Shown here piece by piece: positions 26,277-35,041 of a DNA stretch of 64,000 nt (positions are counted from its first letter, which is position 1; every line of letters starts with the position of its first letter). The notes beneath the pieces are model-generated. The model did not search any database and was not told where the DNA came from. It was given only the letters and a program-made list of their open reading frames with translations. A program made the position numbers and the translations under genes. Where the stretch lies: positions 3,286,001 to 3,350,000 of the forward strand of contig NZ_CP059733.1 in the NCBI RefSeq assembly GCF_000948985.2. The letters run 5' to 3'. The stretch is from Thalassomonas viridans. GTDB taxonomy: Bacteria > Pseudomonadota > Gammaproteobacteria > Enterobacterales > Alteromonadaceae.

Positions 26277-28223
26277 ATGCATAAGCGGTTGATGTTTAAT
26301 TCGGTAAAAACCTTAATCCGGGTACTGAAAAAGGTGCCGGTTATTTTGCTGGCTTGCTCTTTTGCATTGGTATTGGCGGATGTGGCCCGTGCCGGCCGGG
26401 TTGTACAAAACGGCATTGAAGTGGACTTTAGCCTGACTCAGGCGTTAAAGCCGGACGATGGGCCAAAAAACGCGGTCCCCGGTACTGTTTTTGCCGGCAG
26501 TGATGCCGTGTTTAATTTTACCCTGCGCGACGGCAGCGGCGCACCGGTTTCCGGTGTCTATCCCGCGGGCTGGATGCAGCGCCGCGCCGAAAGTATTCCC
26601 AACACCCCGGCCAGCTGCAAAAACATGGTGAAAAGCTTTATCGGCGGCTCTATCCTGGCCCAGCCCACGGTCAACCTCAATACTTATTATGTGCTGGTGT
26701 TGAATCAGGATGCCAGTATTTCCGTGGTTGATCCCCTGTTTCATTTCGGCGGCAGCAACCTGCTCACTATGGTGCCCTTATCCAGTCCCGGGTTTGATTG
26801 GCAGCTGGCAGATTTGCGGCAAAGGTTATTTGTCTCCCTGCCGAAAAGCCGGCGCCTGGCGGTAGTAGACAGCCAAAATTTCCGGGTATTAACCGAACTG
26901 GAGATCCCGGGAACTCCGAAAGCAATCGCGCTGCAGCAAGACCAGCATTATCTCTGGCTGGCCTATGAAGCCGTGGCTGGCTCCGGACAGGAAGCTAGTG
27001 ACGGCGTACTTGTATTCAACACCCGTACCCTGGAGCAGGTGGCTAATTTCTACCTAAAAGGCGGGCCGCATCATTTTGCTTTTTCTGCCGATGATGAATA
27101 TGTTTTTATTGCCGCTGAAAAGGCAGATATGTTGAGCGTTATCGATGTCGGGAGCCTAAGCCTGGTCAAGCAGCTGCCAAGCGCAGATAACCCGGTGAAA
27201 CTGGCTTATTCTCCCGCAGCCGATGCCGTTTATATCAGCCATAGCGGTGACGGTACTGTGCTCAGCCTTAATGCCAGTACTTTGGCTGTCAATAAAAGCA
27301 TTTTCCTGGATCCCGGCATTACAGATCTGGCCTTTGCCCCGGATGGCCGCCACGGCGTATTGGTAAACCCGGTGAATGATCATATCTATATCCTGGACAG
27401 TTTAAATGACAGCATCACCAAACAGGGCAAAGTCGAGCAGGGGCCGGATCAGGTGAATTTCAGCGATACCCTGGCTTATATCCGCCACCGCGGCAGTGAA
27501 ACTGTGCTGATGCTGCCTATGGATGCCATAGTGCATCAAGAGGTGCCGCTGCAGGTGGTGGACTTTCCCGGCGGGCAAAAAGATTTTGGCCTCGCCACCA
27601 CCCCGGCGCCGGGCATTATCCAGGCGCCGGGGGAAAATGCCGTGCTTGTTGCTCATCCCCGGGATAAACAGGTTTATTACTATAAGGAAGGCATGGCGGC
27701 CCCTATGGGCAGTTTCAAGAATTTCAGCCGCAGCGCCCGTGCCGTGATCGCCGTTGACCGCAGTTTACAGGAGGTGGCTGCCGGTCAATACCAGACCACA
27801 GGACGCCCGGCTGAGGCGGGCACTTATGATGTTGCTTTTTTCCTGGAGTCCCCCCGGGTAGTGCATTGTTTTGAAGTCAGGGTCAGGCCCGAACAAGCAC
27901 AGGAGCAAGATCGCTTGTTGCAGGTGGTGGCGAGTTTAGTGCCGGATCAGCAGATAAAGGCGCAGCAAAACACAAGCCTGACGTTCAGGCTGGAAAATGC
28001 AGACACTAAAGCCCCGATTGTCGGGCTGGCAGGGCTTAACAGCCTGACGGTGCTGGTTCCCGGCATATGGAAAGACCGCAGCCGGGTTACCGAGCTGGGA
28101 CAGGGCTTATACCGTATCAATTGGCAGGCGCCGCAAAGCGGTGCTTATTATATTCAGCTGCTTGCCGACTGGCAGACCCTGAAAATGCAGGCGCCCAGGC
28201 AAATCATGCTTGAGGTGATGTGA
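26277..28223 (+). CDS. Secreted YVTN/YncE-like beta-propeller protein
   Basis: 648 aa from ATG 26277; ATG 26271 is possible, but the AGAGAG element fits 26277 better. Signal peptide (VILLACSFALVLADVARA). The central ~350 residues show repeated blades such as YVFIAAEKADMLSVIDV, AVYISHSGDGTVLSLNAST and GVLVNPVNDHIYILDS, typical of YVTN-type propellers. An N-terminal beta domain (VVQNGIEVDFSL, DAVFNFTLRDGSGAP) and a C-terminal Ig-like domain (NTSLTFRLENADTKAPI, YYIQLLADW) flank it. It is probably an accessory or copper/redox partner of the giant oxidase upstream. Confidence 0.8.
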   Translation: MHKRLMFNSVKTLIRVLKKVPVILLACSFALVLADVARAGRVVQNGIEVDFSLTQALKPDDGPKNAVPGTVFAGSDAVFNFTLRDGSGAPVSGVYPAGWMQRRAESIPNTPASCKNMVKSFIGGSILAQPTVNLNTYYVLVLNQDASISVVDPLFHFGGSNLLTMVPLSSPGFDWQLADLRQRLFVSLPKSRRLAVVDSQNFRVLTELEIPGTPKAIALQQDQHYLWLAYEAVAGSGQEASDGVLVFNTRTLEQVANFYLKGGPHHFAFSADDEYVFIAAEKADMLSVIDVGSLSLVKQLPSADNPVKLAYSPAADAVYISHSGDGTVLSLNASTLAVNKSIFLDPGITDLAFAPDGRHGVLVNPVNDHIYILDSLNDSITKQGKVEQGPDQVNFSDTLAYIRHRGSETVLMLPMDAIVHQEVPLQVVDFPGGQKDFGLATTPAPGIIQAPGENAVLVAHPRDKQVYYYKEGMAAPMGSFKNFSRSARAVIAVDRSLQEVAAGQYQTTGRPAEAGTYDVAFFLESPRVVHCFEVRVRPEQAQEQDRLLQVVASLVPDQQIKAQQNTSLTFRLENADTKAPIVGLAGLNSLTVLVPGIWKDRSRVTELGQGLYRINWQAPQSGAYYIQLLADWQTLKMQAPRQIMLEVM

Positions 28224-28228
28224 GCTTT

Positions 28229-29119
28229 ATGAAGGACAACTGTATTTGCGGCCCGGAGCAGATTGATTATATCATCAGTTACCGGGAATCTTCTGCCGAC
28301 AGGCGCAAGGCTTTGTTTTATGTGGTGTCCCGGCTTCATTGCTATTTTAAAGATCTCAACATTATTGTGGTTGAGCAGGACACCTCTCCTAAGCTGAAAG
28401 CCGCAGATCTGCCTTATTGCCAGTTGATTTTCATTTTTAATGGCGGCCTGTTTAACCGCGGCTGGTCCAATAATGTTGCCGTCAATGCCGGCCGGCGTCC
28501 CTTCCTCGTCTTTGCCGATTGTGATATTTTCCTCAGCAAGGAAAGTTATCAAACCTGTTTTAATGCCTTGCAGGTCTTTGATGCCGTCGATCCGAAAAAA
28601 TCTTATATCACCAACGTCAGCATACCGGCGGCCGCTGCTGTGCAGGAAAAGTGCAACGGTGGCCGCGAGCTGAGTGAAATTTCACCGGCTTATACCCTTA
28701 AAAACAGGCGTTACGGCAATACCTTTGCCGGAGGCATTTTCCTGATCCGCCGGCAAAGCCTACTGGCACTGGGCTTGTGGGATGAAAGCTTTGAGGGCTG
28801 GGGCGGTGAAGATAATGCCATGGAACATGTGATCCGCCTGTTTTTACGCCAGTGCCGGTTGCAGCTGGAAGTTTTCCATATAGATCACAGCCGAACCCGG
28901 CTGGACACCCGCTCACAACCCGGCTACCAGGCCAACAGCCAAAGGTGCCGTGCTATCTGCGCCGTCCATGGCAAGGCCTTGCTGGAATATCTGAAGGAGA
29001 AAAAACAGATTATTGCCGGGGCCTCTGATAAATACCGGACACAGGAGCGGCAGGAAGACGGACATAACCAAGACAAACACAGGGAAGCAGATGCGTATAT
29101 TTGTTCAGGCCAGACATAA
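28229..29119 (+). CDS. Glycosyltransferase, GT2/GT7-like (galactosyltransferase C-terminal type)
   Basis: 296 aa from ATG 28229 (GAGGTG upstream); a GTG at 28220 overlapping the previous stop is the alternative. GT-A features: IIVVEQD, then a DxD-type element FADCDIFL near residues 95-100, then SFEGWGGEDNAMEH, the GWGGED motif shared by beta-1,4-galactosyltransferase C-terminal regions and chondroitin-type polymerases. It should transfer a sugar from a nucleotide donor with a divalent metal. It opens the 28229-33613 operon and overlaps the next gene by 29 bases. Confidence 0.82.
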   Translation: MKDNCICGPEQIDYIISYRESSADRRKALFYVVSRLHCYFKDLNIIVVEQDTSPKLKAADLPYCQLIFIFNGGLFNRGWSNNVAVNAGRRPFLVFADCDIFLSKESYQTCFNALQVFDAVDPKKSYITNVSIPAAAAVQEKCNGGRELSEISPAYTLKNRRYGNTFAGGIFLIRRQSLLALGLWDESFEGWGGEDNAMEHVIRLFLRQCRLQLEVFHIDHSRTRLDTRSQPGYQANSQRCRAICAVHGKALLEYLKEKKQIIAGASDKYRTQERQEDGHNQDKHREADAYICSGQT

Positions 29120-30092
29120 GTATCCGGCGGCTGTTGGCGGGCCCGGGGGCGGCAGGGTCTTTGATGTCTTGGTCAAAGGCCTGGCGCAGCTTGGCCATCA
29201 GGTACTCTATTACCTAGAAAAGGGTCTGGAAAAGGGACCGGAAAAAGCTTTGCAACAGGACTTTTCGGCCTCTGGTGAGCCTTGGTTGAAAAATGTCACC
29301 TTCGTGCCTGAGCCTGTGTTTGATGCCGATATTTATCATCTCAGGAGCGATTCAAACCTGGCTGGTGAACTTGACCGCCGGGGACTACCCTGGCTGGCCA
29401 CCTGTCATACGGATCTGGCGGTACACGGTCTGCCACGGACGATTTGCCGGGACAACTGGATTTATGTTTCCCCTTCGCTGGCAAGTACTTATGGCAGTAA
29501 ACGTTTTGTGTATAACGGTATAGATCCGCAAGAGTTTATTTTCCGCGAGCATAAAAACGATTATTTGCTTTTTGTTTCCGCTTTGCCGCTGGCGCGGCGG
29601 AAAGGACTGGATCTCGCCATTGACTGTGCCCGGGAGTCGGGGTTCAAACTTATCGTGGCAGGCTCTTGTGCCGATAAAGCCCTGGTAAGGGAAATTAAAA
29701 TGCTTTGTGATGTCCCCGGTGTCGAATATGTCGGCGAGATTTCCGGTTGGAATAAAGCCGAGTGGTTTGCCGGCGCCAGGGCGTTATTGTTTCCGACACA
29801 AATCAATGAAGCCTTCGGCCTGGTGCTGGCGGAAGCCATGATGTCGGGTACGCCTGTGATCACCAGTGATAACGGCGCTTGTCCGAATATCGTCAACGGT
29901 AAGGTCGGCTTTGTCTGCACAGGTTTTGACGATTACCTCGAAGCCATTAAAAATTGTGACGCCATAGCGCCCCGAACCTGCCGTGAGCAAGCCATGAATC
30001 TGTATCATTATCAGCAGATGGCCCGGGCTTATCTGCAGCAATATAGCTATGAAATCAATCATTATCGGACAAGGGCGGCATGTCCGATATAA
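29091..30092 (+). CDS. Glycosyltransferase family 4/1-type (GT-B)
   Basis: 333 aa from ATG 29091, inside the end of the preceding gene; GGGAAG upstream. The N-terminus MRIFVQARHKYPAAVGGPGGGRVFDVLVKGL is the nucleotide-sugar-retaining GT-B opening. FVYNGIDPQEF and LLFVSALPLARRKGLDLAI mark the donor domain, and EAFGLVLAEAMMSGTPVITSDNGA gives the E(x7)E catalytic signature of GT4 enzymes. A retaining glycosyltransferase is well supported; donor and acceptor are unknown. Confidence 0.87.
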   Translation: MRIFVQARHKYPAAVGGPGGGRVFDVLVKGLAQLGHQVLYYLEKGLEKGPEKALQQDFSASGEPWLKNVTFVPEPVFDADIYHLRSDSNLAGELDRRGLPWLATCHTDLAVHGLPRTICRDNWIYVSPSLASTYGSKRFVYNGIDPQEFIFREHKNDYLLFVSALPLARRKGLDLAIDCARESGFKLIVAGSCADKALVREIKMLCDVPGVEYVGEISGWNKAEWFAGARALLFPTQINEAFGLVLAEAMMSGTPVITSDNGACPNIVNGKVGFVCTGFDDYLEAIKNCDAIAPRTCREQAMNLYHYQQMARAYLQQYSYEINHYRTRAACPI

Positions 30093-30095
30093 CGC

Positions 30096-30185
30096 GTGAA
30101 AGATAAGGAGTTTATTAACAAAAACAAGAAAACTGTAGTGGTAACTAAAATTAGTGACGTAATTAACCTTGTAGTGAGGATGTAA
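30096..30185 (+). CDS. Possible 29-residue small ORF in the leader of the ATP-grasp gene
   Basis: In the 129-base gap between the GT4 and ATP-grasp genes a GTG-initiated frame of 29 codons is open. It encodes a Lys/Asn-rich start followed by a hydrophobic end (KKTVVVTKISDVINLVVRM). It has no convincing ribosome-binding site, and an AAGGAG lies inside it. It is listed only because ATP-grasp ligases often act on short ribosomal peptides. It could equally be a chance frame in a leader. Confidence 0.18.
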   Translation: MKDKEFINKNKKTVVVTKISDVINLVVRM

Positions 30186-30221
30186 GGGGATTAGATCAGA
30201 AAACAATAAGAGGCGTATATA

Positions 30222-31187
30222 ATGGAAACTATAAATTTTATTGATCGCTCAAAAGAAGCTTCTGTTCAACAAGGGTTAACTTTTTTATGTGAGCAGCTTA
30301 CCGGCCTGGGTATTCGGGCCAGGTGGTGCCCGCGAGTCGAAGAGGCAGATCCCGGGGCTATTTTATTGCTGCATGACCCGGTAGACGAAGACAAGATCCC
30401 TCCCGGCTGCCGGGTTTTGGGGCAACGTTGTCTCAACCGGCGCCAGCGCCTGGTTCTGGCGGAGCGCTGCGGTTTGCCTGTGGTCAGCTGGACCTCAGTG
30501 GCGGATATCGGGGATATTCCCAAGTTGTTTGACCGCTGGGGGGTAGACGCCTTTTTATTTAAGGCAGACTGGTCCTATTCCCGCGGGGGCATCAAATGCC
30601 TGACCCGACGGGACTGGCAGCCCTTTAATCCGCGGCGTTTTAATCCGGATGCCGATGTATTTATGCGCATTCTCAACGGCAGCCCGGATACCCATAAAGT
30701 GGATCTCTTTTATGATCAGGCGTTTGCCTGCCGCCATATGCATACCCGTTCGGTTTTCGACCGGAAATTTTATAAGGGTTTTTATCAAAGAAGCGAACTT
30801 GGTTTTATTCCTCCCCTCGAACCTGCCCTGAAAAGGTTAGGTAAAGCCTTAACCCTGTACGGCCAGGGATTTAGCGGCGTTGATTTTATGTATGATGCCG
30901 AGGGACAGCCCTGGGTGATCGAGCTCAATACTTCCTCCCTCGGTCGTGAAGGTACCTGGAGTCGCTGGCCGGATGTTTATTTAAACGGTTACCTGGCGGG
31001 GCTTAAAAGTTGGATCAGGGCCGGCTGCCCGGCAGAGTTTTGTCACGGGATCCCGGATAAAGCCGCGCAATTGACCGAGTTAAGCGGCGGAGCTTTACCT
31101 TTGTCCCAGCCGGACAGTGCCGTGATTGCCGGGCTAAATACCACCAGGGTTACGAAAACCGAAAAACTGCTTGACGGGGTTCGCTGA
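30222..31187 (+). CDS. ATP-grasp ligase (RimK-like), first of two
   Basis: 321 aa. The ATP-grasp fold is visible: a central domain with FLFKADWSYSRGGIKCL (nucleotide-binding Lys and Gly/Ser-rich loop) and the metal site YGQGFSGVDFMYDAEGQPWVIELNTSS, where D, E and N are the usual Mg ligands. The family ligates a carboxylate to an amine through an acyl-phosphate. The stop overlaps the next ATG (TGATGG). Embedded among glycosyltransferases, it may attach an amino acid to a glycan or peptide; the substrate is unknown. Confidence 0.82.
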   Translation: METINFIDRSKEASVQQGLTFLCEQLTGLGIRARWCPRVEEADPGAILLLHDPVDEDKIPPGCRVLGQRCLNRRQRLVLAERCGLPVVSWTSVADIGDIPKLFDRWGVDAFLFKADWSYSRGGIKCLTRRDWQPFNPRRFNPDADVFMRILNGSPDTHKVDLFYDQAFACRHMHTRSVFDRKFYKGFYQRSELGFIPPLEPALKRLGKALTLYGQGFSGVDFMYDAEGQPWVIELNTSSLGREGTWSRWPDVYLNGYLAGLKSWIRAGCPAEFCHGIPDKAAQLTELSGGALPLSQPDSAVIAGLNTTRVTKTEKLLDGVR

Positions 31188-32044
31188 TGGCGGGAAAAAG
31201 TGCCGTGCCGTTTTCCGCTCCATCAAGGGGCCGCTCCCTGGTGGCGCTGACGACATGTGGCCGCCCCGGCCTGGTAGCCAAACATTTACCCGGGTTGCAG
31301 GCTAAAGTGAAGGCGCTGGCCAGCTTTGAGCTGGTGCTAGTGATAGACGGCATATCGCTTTTGCCCAACCGGGAAACCTTAGCACTGGCGCAGCGTATGG
31401 GGGTCAATTGCATTATCGCCGATCAGCCGGAAGGGGTCGGTGTGGCAAAAAACCGGGTCATGAGCCTGCTTGGGGATTATGACTTTTACTTTTTTATTGA
31501 AGATGATGTTGAAGTGCTCAGCAGTGACTTGTTCACCGGCCACCTCAGCGCCTATCAAGAAACCGGTATTCATCACTTTTCCCTGCATGAGCCTTCGCGG
31601 CTGCTGGAAGAATGCCAGCCGACGTTTTTCCTGCACAGTACTAAGGAAGGTAGCGGTGAAAAGAAAATGATACGCCATGCCCGCTTCGGCAGTGCCCAAG
31701 TAAACTTTTTCAGCCGGCAGGCATTAGCCAGGGTCGGCGGCTGGCACCGGCAATTCAGCAGGCTGAGAAGGGGTGGGCATACCGAGCACAGTTACCGCAT
31801 TTTTAATGCCGGACTGACCCCGGCCCCTTTTAATTATATCGGTCATTTGGACAGCAGTTGCCGCTGGCATAACCCGCCCTCAATCGTTTCTTGTGCGGGT
31901 CATCCGGTTGCCGCCAACCGCTTATTTGAAATTGAGAATACCCTGATCAGCCAACAGCTGGGTCCCCAGGCCTGGTATGCCGAATATCCGGGGCGCTTAT
32001 GTTTGCATGGCAAAGGAGGGCAAGATGCATATTGTTATTTATAA
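31187..32044 (+). CDS. Glycosyltransferase family 2-like protein
   Basis: 285 aa, start overlapping the previous stop by one base. GT-A features: SLVALTTCGRPGLVAKHLPGL, FELVLVIDG, PEGVGVAKNRVMSLL, then DFYFFIEDDVEVL near 100-110, whose EDD serves as the metal/nucleotide-sugar motif. The C-terminal part (VGGWHRQFSRLRRGGHTEHSYR) fits the acceptor region of GT2 enzymes. No membrane segment. It is the third sugar transferase in this operon. The stop lies 20 bases inside the next gene. Confidence 0.75.
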   Translation: MAGKSAVPFSAPSRGRSLVALTTCGRPGLVAKHLPGLQAKVKALASFELVLVIDGISLLPNRETLALAQRMGVNCIIADQPEGVGVAKNRVMSLLGDYDFYFFIEDDVEVLSSDLFTGHLSAYQETGIHHFSLHEPSRLLEECQPTFFLHSTKEGSGEKKMIRHARFGSAQVNFFSRQALARVGGWHRQFSRLRRGGHTEHSYRIFNAGLTPAPFNYIGHLDSSCRWHNPPSIVSCAGHPVAANRLFEIENTLISQQLGPQAWYAEYPGRLCLHGKGGQDAYCYL

Positions 32045-32921
32045 ATGGCGTACCCGGGATGACTTTTTATTACCCCGACTATTTCCCGAAGCCGAGATTA
32101 TCGAAGCAGAGCCCAGGGTGGATGATGACAGGATTCTGGCCAAAGCAAGGCAAATTGCCGCTGAGCATCCGGAAGAAGACCTGTACTGGTTTTTCCAGAT
32201 CAATTTATCTTATTGGCGGCTGTGGCTGAGCCATCACAGGGAAACGGTTGATGCTTTAGCCGGGCTGGGATTTTCGGTGGTCAACAGTGAGGTTACCGAT
32301 ATCCGCAAAAGGACGATACAGGGCTTAAACCGGCAGTTGGGCCTGGTGGATGTGGAAATTAACCATATCGGACCGGACCAGGGAAAAATGCCGGTTATGG
32401 TGAAGAGTAATTATAATTACGGCGGGGAGTTTGAGGCCAGCCTGCCGTCTGAGCTTATGGTGGCTTTGGGGGTTAAAGATATTCATGACTGCCAGATCAA
32501 GGGCTTTGACAGTTATTTTAAAACCCGTTTGGCTGATGTTGAACAGGCCCTGTGGCAGGACGAGGGGGTGATGATAGAAAGGTATATCGAAAACAAGGAG
32601 CGCAAGTTCTTCCGTTTTTATCGTTGCGGCAACCACAGCGTATTGTCCATGATAATCAACGGCAACATCATTAAAAAGATGTTGCCGGGTTTGCCGCGCA
32701 AAAACTGGTTTTTAAAGTTTAAACAAGGTAAAAACCATGCCTATCAAAGCCTGATCGATAACGCCAGTTTAATGTTGGAAACCATGGGCATGGGGTTTGG
32801 CGCCGTCGATATGGTGATGGATAATGATCATAAGGCCTACATTATCGATGTTAACCCCACGCCGGGCTGGGGAGCGGAAAAACAGGATGAGGTCATCGCG
32901 TTTTTGCGCCAGGGGCTTTAA
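32025..32921 (+). CDS. ATP-grasp ligase, second of two
   Basis: 298 aa from ATG 32025, fixed by AAAGGAGGG at -8. The N-terminal part is a divergent pre-ATP-grasp domain. MPVMVKSNYNYGGEFEASL carries the nucleotide-binding Lys and glycine loop. GVMIERYIENKERKFFRFYRCG matches the adenine-hinge region, and GFGAVDMVMDNDHKAYIIDVNPTPGWG the Mg site (D, D, N). It differs clearly from the 30222 protein, so two distinct ligation steps are likely. Confidence 0.8.
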   Translation: MHIVIYKWRTRDDFLLPRLFPEAEIIEAEPRVDDDRILAKARQIAAEHPEEDLYWFFQINLSYWRLWLSHHRETVDALAGLGFSVVNSEVTDIRKRTIQGLNRQLGLVDVEINHIGPDQGKMPVMVKSNYNYGGEFEASLPSELMVALGVKDIHDCQIKGFDSYFKTRLADVEQALWQDEGVMIERYIENKERKFFRFYRCGNHSVLSMIINGNIIKKMLPGLPRKNWFLKFKQGKNHAYQSLIDNASLMLETMGMGFGAVDMVMDNDHKAYIIDVNPTPGWGAEKQDEVIAFLRQGL

Positions 32922-32935
32922 GGCCTGAGCTGACT

Positions 32936-33613
32936 GTGCCTCATTTTTATCATGCCAGACAAAAATTGCTGATCTCTACCAGCTATAAGGTGATGTATAC
33001 CCGCCTGGTTTATGAGCAGGTCCTGCAACCGGTTGCGCCTTCATTTCTCCCCCGGGCCCTGGAAAAAGGGGCTGACCATTATGTTATCGTCCGAAATCCC
33101 TGCCACAGGCTGAGTTCTTTTTTTAAGGATAAATTCCGCCGTAATATCCGGAAGAGAACATCGGGTAATACGTCCTGGCAGCAGTGCCAGCGGCTTTTTT
33201 TCCCACAGCTGGGGCTGGAGGAGAAAACCCGGGAGAACAGCAAAAAGCAAAGGTTCCTGCAAACCTCATACGCAGATTTTATCGGTTTTTTGCCCCAGGC
33301 CTATCAGCAGGATCCCCATTTGCAGCCCCAGTATTATTTGCTCGATGAGATAGCCGCGGCAGTTAACTCCTGTCCGCAAAAACTAACTCATCAGCTGGTT
33401 CATCTTGAGTCGAGAAATGAAACTACCGCTTTTGCCAGGCGTAGCGGTATCAACCTTGGCCGTAAGGTCAATTCCACACAGGCCATACCCTTTGATGAAC
33501 TGGCCATCAGCAGGAACGTAGAAGGTGTTCTATGGCAAAAGATTTATCAGCTTTACCATACCGACTTTAAAGTATTCGGGTATGCGCAGCCCTGGTCGTG
33601 CCAGACAGGCTAA
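32936..33613 (+). CDS. Sulfotransferase family 2-like protein
   Basis: 225 aa from GTG 32936, 14 bases after the ATP-grasp stop. HYVIVRNPCHRLSSFFKDKFRR near 67-88 is the 3'-phosphate-binding RNP-x-x-R-L-x-S motif of carbohydrate sulfotransferases (usual form VRNPYDRLVSAY). KLLISTSYKVMYTRLVYEQ near 10-28 probably plays the 5'-phosphosulfate-binding role, though its Lys/Ser pattern is atypical. LVHLESRNETTAF fits the family's later helix. If active it uses PAPS to sulfate the glycan made by the neighbouring transferases. It is the last gene of the operon. Confidence 0.7.
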   Translation: MPHFYHARQKLLISTSYKVMYTRLVYEQVLQPVAPSFLPRALEKGADHYVIVRNPCHRLSSFFKDKFRRNIRKRTSGNTSWQQCQRLFFPQLGLEEKTRENSKKQRFLQTSYADFIGFLPQAYQQDPHLQPQYYLLDEIAAAVNSCPQKLTHQLVHLESRNETTAFARRSGINLGRKVNSTQAIPFDELAISRNVEGVLWQKIYQLYHTDFKVFGYAQPWSCQTG

Positions 33614-33697
33614 GCAATCGACTTAAGAATAAGCCAGTTGCTAGCCGTTATCTTTTCAAGCTATATTCAGGTGAAAAACAAGAGCCGGAGATATTTA

Positions 33698-34096
33698 GTG
33701 CTGTCAGGTTTGAATCACATTACCATAGCTGTCAACAATTTAGAGCAGTCCTTTAGCTTTTATGTCGAGCTTTTGGGGATGAAGCCCCATGCAAAATGGC
33801 ACCGGGGCGCCTATCTGTCTCTGGGGGAACTCTGGTTTTGTTTATCCTGCGATAGCAGTTGTCCAAGTAAGGATTACAGCCACCTTGCCTTTGATGTTGC
33901 CGCTGCTGACTTTCCCCTGGTTCGGGATAAATTACTCTCGGCCGGAGTCGGCGTCTGGAAACAGAACCAAAGTGAAGGAGATTCGCTTTATATACTCGAT
34001 CCGGACGGGCATAAATTAGAAATACATGTTGGCGGGCTCGACGAGCGGCTGGCGTCGTTAAAGTTAAAGCCTTATGCTGGTCTAGTGCTTTACTGA
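33698..34096 (+). CDS. fosA: FosA-like fosfomycin:glutathione transferase (VOC fold)
   Basis: 132 aa from GTG 33698 (CCGGAG upstream); a longer frame from 33638 adds residues not found in the family. Metal ligands His7 (LNHITIAV), His62 (YSHLAF) and Glu108 (LEIHVG) are all present. So are Thr9, Lys88 in VWKQNQSEGDSLYILDPDGHKLE, Ser92, Glu93, Ser96 and Arg117. Offsets of two residues from Pseudomonas FosA (His64, Glu110, Arg119) are consistent. The tail KLKPYAGLVLY matches FosA too. Fosfomycin inactivation is the established activity of such sequences; the natural role here is not shown. It is probably its own transcription unit. Confidence 0.9.
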   Translation: MLSGLNHITIAVNNLEQSFSFYVELLGMKPHAKWHRGAYLSLGELWFCLSCDSSCPSKDYSHLAFDVAAADFPLVRDKLLSAGVGVWKQNQSEGDSLYILDPDGHKLEIHVGGLDERLASLKLKPYAGLVLY

Positions 34097-34152
34097 CCGC
34101 AGGCTGGACAAGGTTATACTTAAAGCCAGCTTCGGATGTTAACGGGACTTTT

Positions 34153-34662
34153 ATGAAATATTTTGCCTATGGTTCGAACATGTCTGTGCGCCGCTTGAAG
34201 CAAAGAGCTTTAGGTGCCAACTGCCTTGGGGTTTTTGCCTTAACCGGCCATGATTTAAGGTTCCATAAAACCGGGGAAGACGGCTCTGCCAAGTGTGATG
34301 CGTTTTATACAGGTTCGGAATGCGATTATATTTATGGAGTTTTATTTGAGATAACGGCGCAAGAAAAACGTATGCTGGATCAAATTGAAGGTCTGGGATG
34401 CGGTTATGAAGAAAAACAGGTTTGTGTGGCCAACCAGGCCGGTTTTACCGTCAACGCCGTAATGTATTATGCAAGCCATATAGACACCAGTCTTAAGCCA
34501 TTTTTCTGGTATAAAAACCATGTAGTTATCGGGGCTAAAGAATCACGTTTGCCTCCTGGTTATATTGAAAAAATTATACAGGTTGAAGGGGTTGAAGACC
34601 CGGATCAATCCCGGAATGCTCAGCAACGGGCCTTATATGATGGAATGTATAATAACAAATGA
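34153..34662 (+). CDS. Gamma-glutamylcyclotransferase-family protein
   Basis: 169 aa. It opens MKYFAYGSNM, the YGSN substrate-binding loop of the GGCT/AIG2 family. It continues with GHDLRFHKTGEDGSAKCDAFY and VYGVLFEITAQEKRMLDQIEG, and a Glu in GYEEKQV that is the expected catalytic base. The family converts gamma-glutamyl compounds to 5-oxoproline. Its position next to a glutathione-using FosA-like gene is suggestive but may be chance. Confidence 0.85.
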   Translation: MKYFAYGSNMSVRRLKQRALGANCLGVFALTGHDLRFHKTGEDGSAKCDAFYTGSECDYIYGVLFEITAQEKRMLDQIEGLGCGYEEKQVCVANQAGFTVNAVMYYASHIDTSLKPFFWYKNHVVIGAKESRLPPGYIEKIIQVEGVEDPDQSRNAQQRALYDGMYNNK

Positions 34663-34704
34663 TGAAGACCTCAGAACCAAGGCCGTTTATGGAGATAAAA
34701 AATA

Positions 34705-35016
34705 ATGAATAATATCTTTGAAAATATCCCGGCAGATTTAAGTAAAGAAATATTCCAGCAGCTTGCCGGCAATGACAAGGTCCGGGTAGAGCGCATTATC
34801 TCGAAAGGACACAACTCGCCTGAGTCCGGTTGGTATGATCAGGCCGATAACGAATGGGTCATGGTATTGAAGGGTCAGGCAAAACTGCTTTTTGAAGATC
34901 TTGGCGAGGTTACTTTAGGTCCGGGAGATCACTTTGATATTAAGGCGCACCACAGGCATAAGGTCAGCTGGACCGCTCCGGATGTTGAAACCATCTGGCT
35001 GGCGGTACATTATTAA
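34705..35016 (+). CDS. Small cupin-domain protein
   Basis: 103 aa, one cupin barrel: EWVMVLKGQAKLLFEDLGEVTLGPGDHFDIKAHHRHKVSWTAPD. The second cupin motif (PGDxxxIxAHxxH) is intact. In the first, the usual HxH is replaced by SGWYDQADNEW, so metal binding may be altered. GGAG lies ahead of ATG 34705, and it is only 42 bases after the GGCT-like gene, so the pair is probably co-transcribed. Confidence 0.8.
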   Translation: MNNIFENIPADLSKEIFQQLAGNDKVRVERIISKGHNSPESGWYDQADNEWVMVLKGQAKLLFEDLGEVTLGPGDHFDIKAHHRHKVSWTAPDVETIWLAVHY

Positions 35017-35041
35017 AGTCTGCTGTCAGCCGCTAAAAGCA

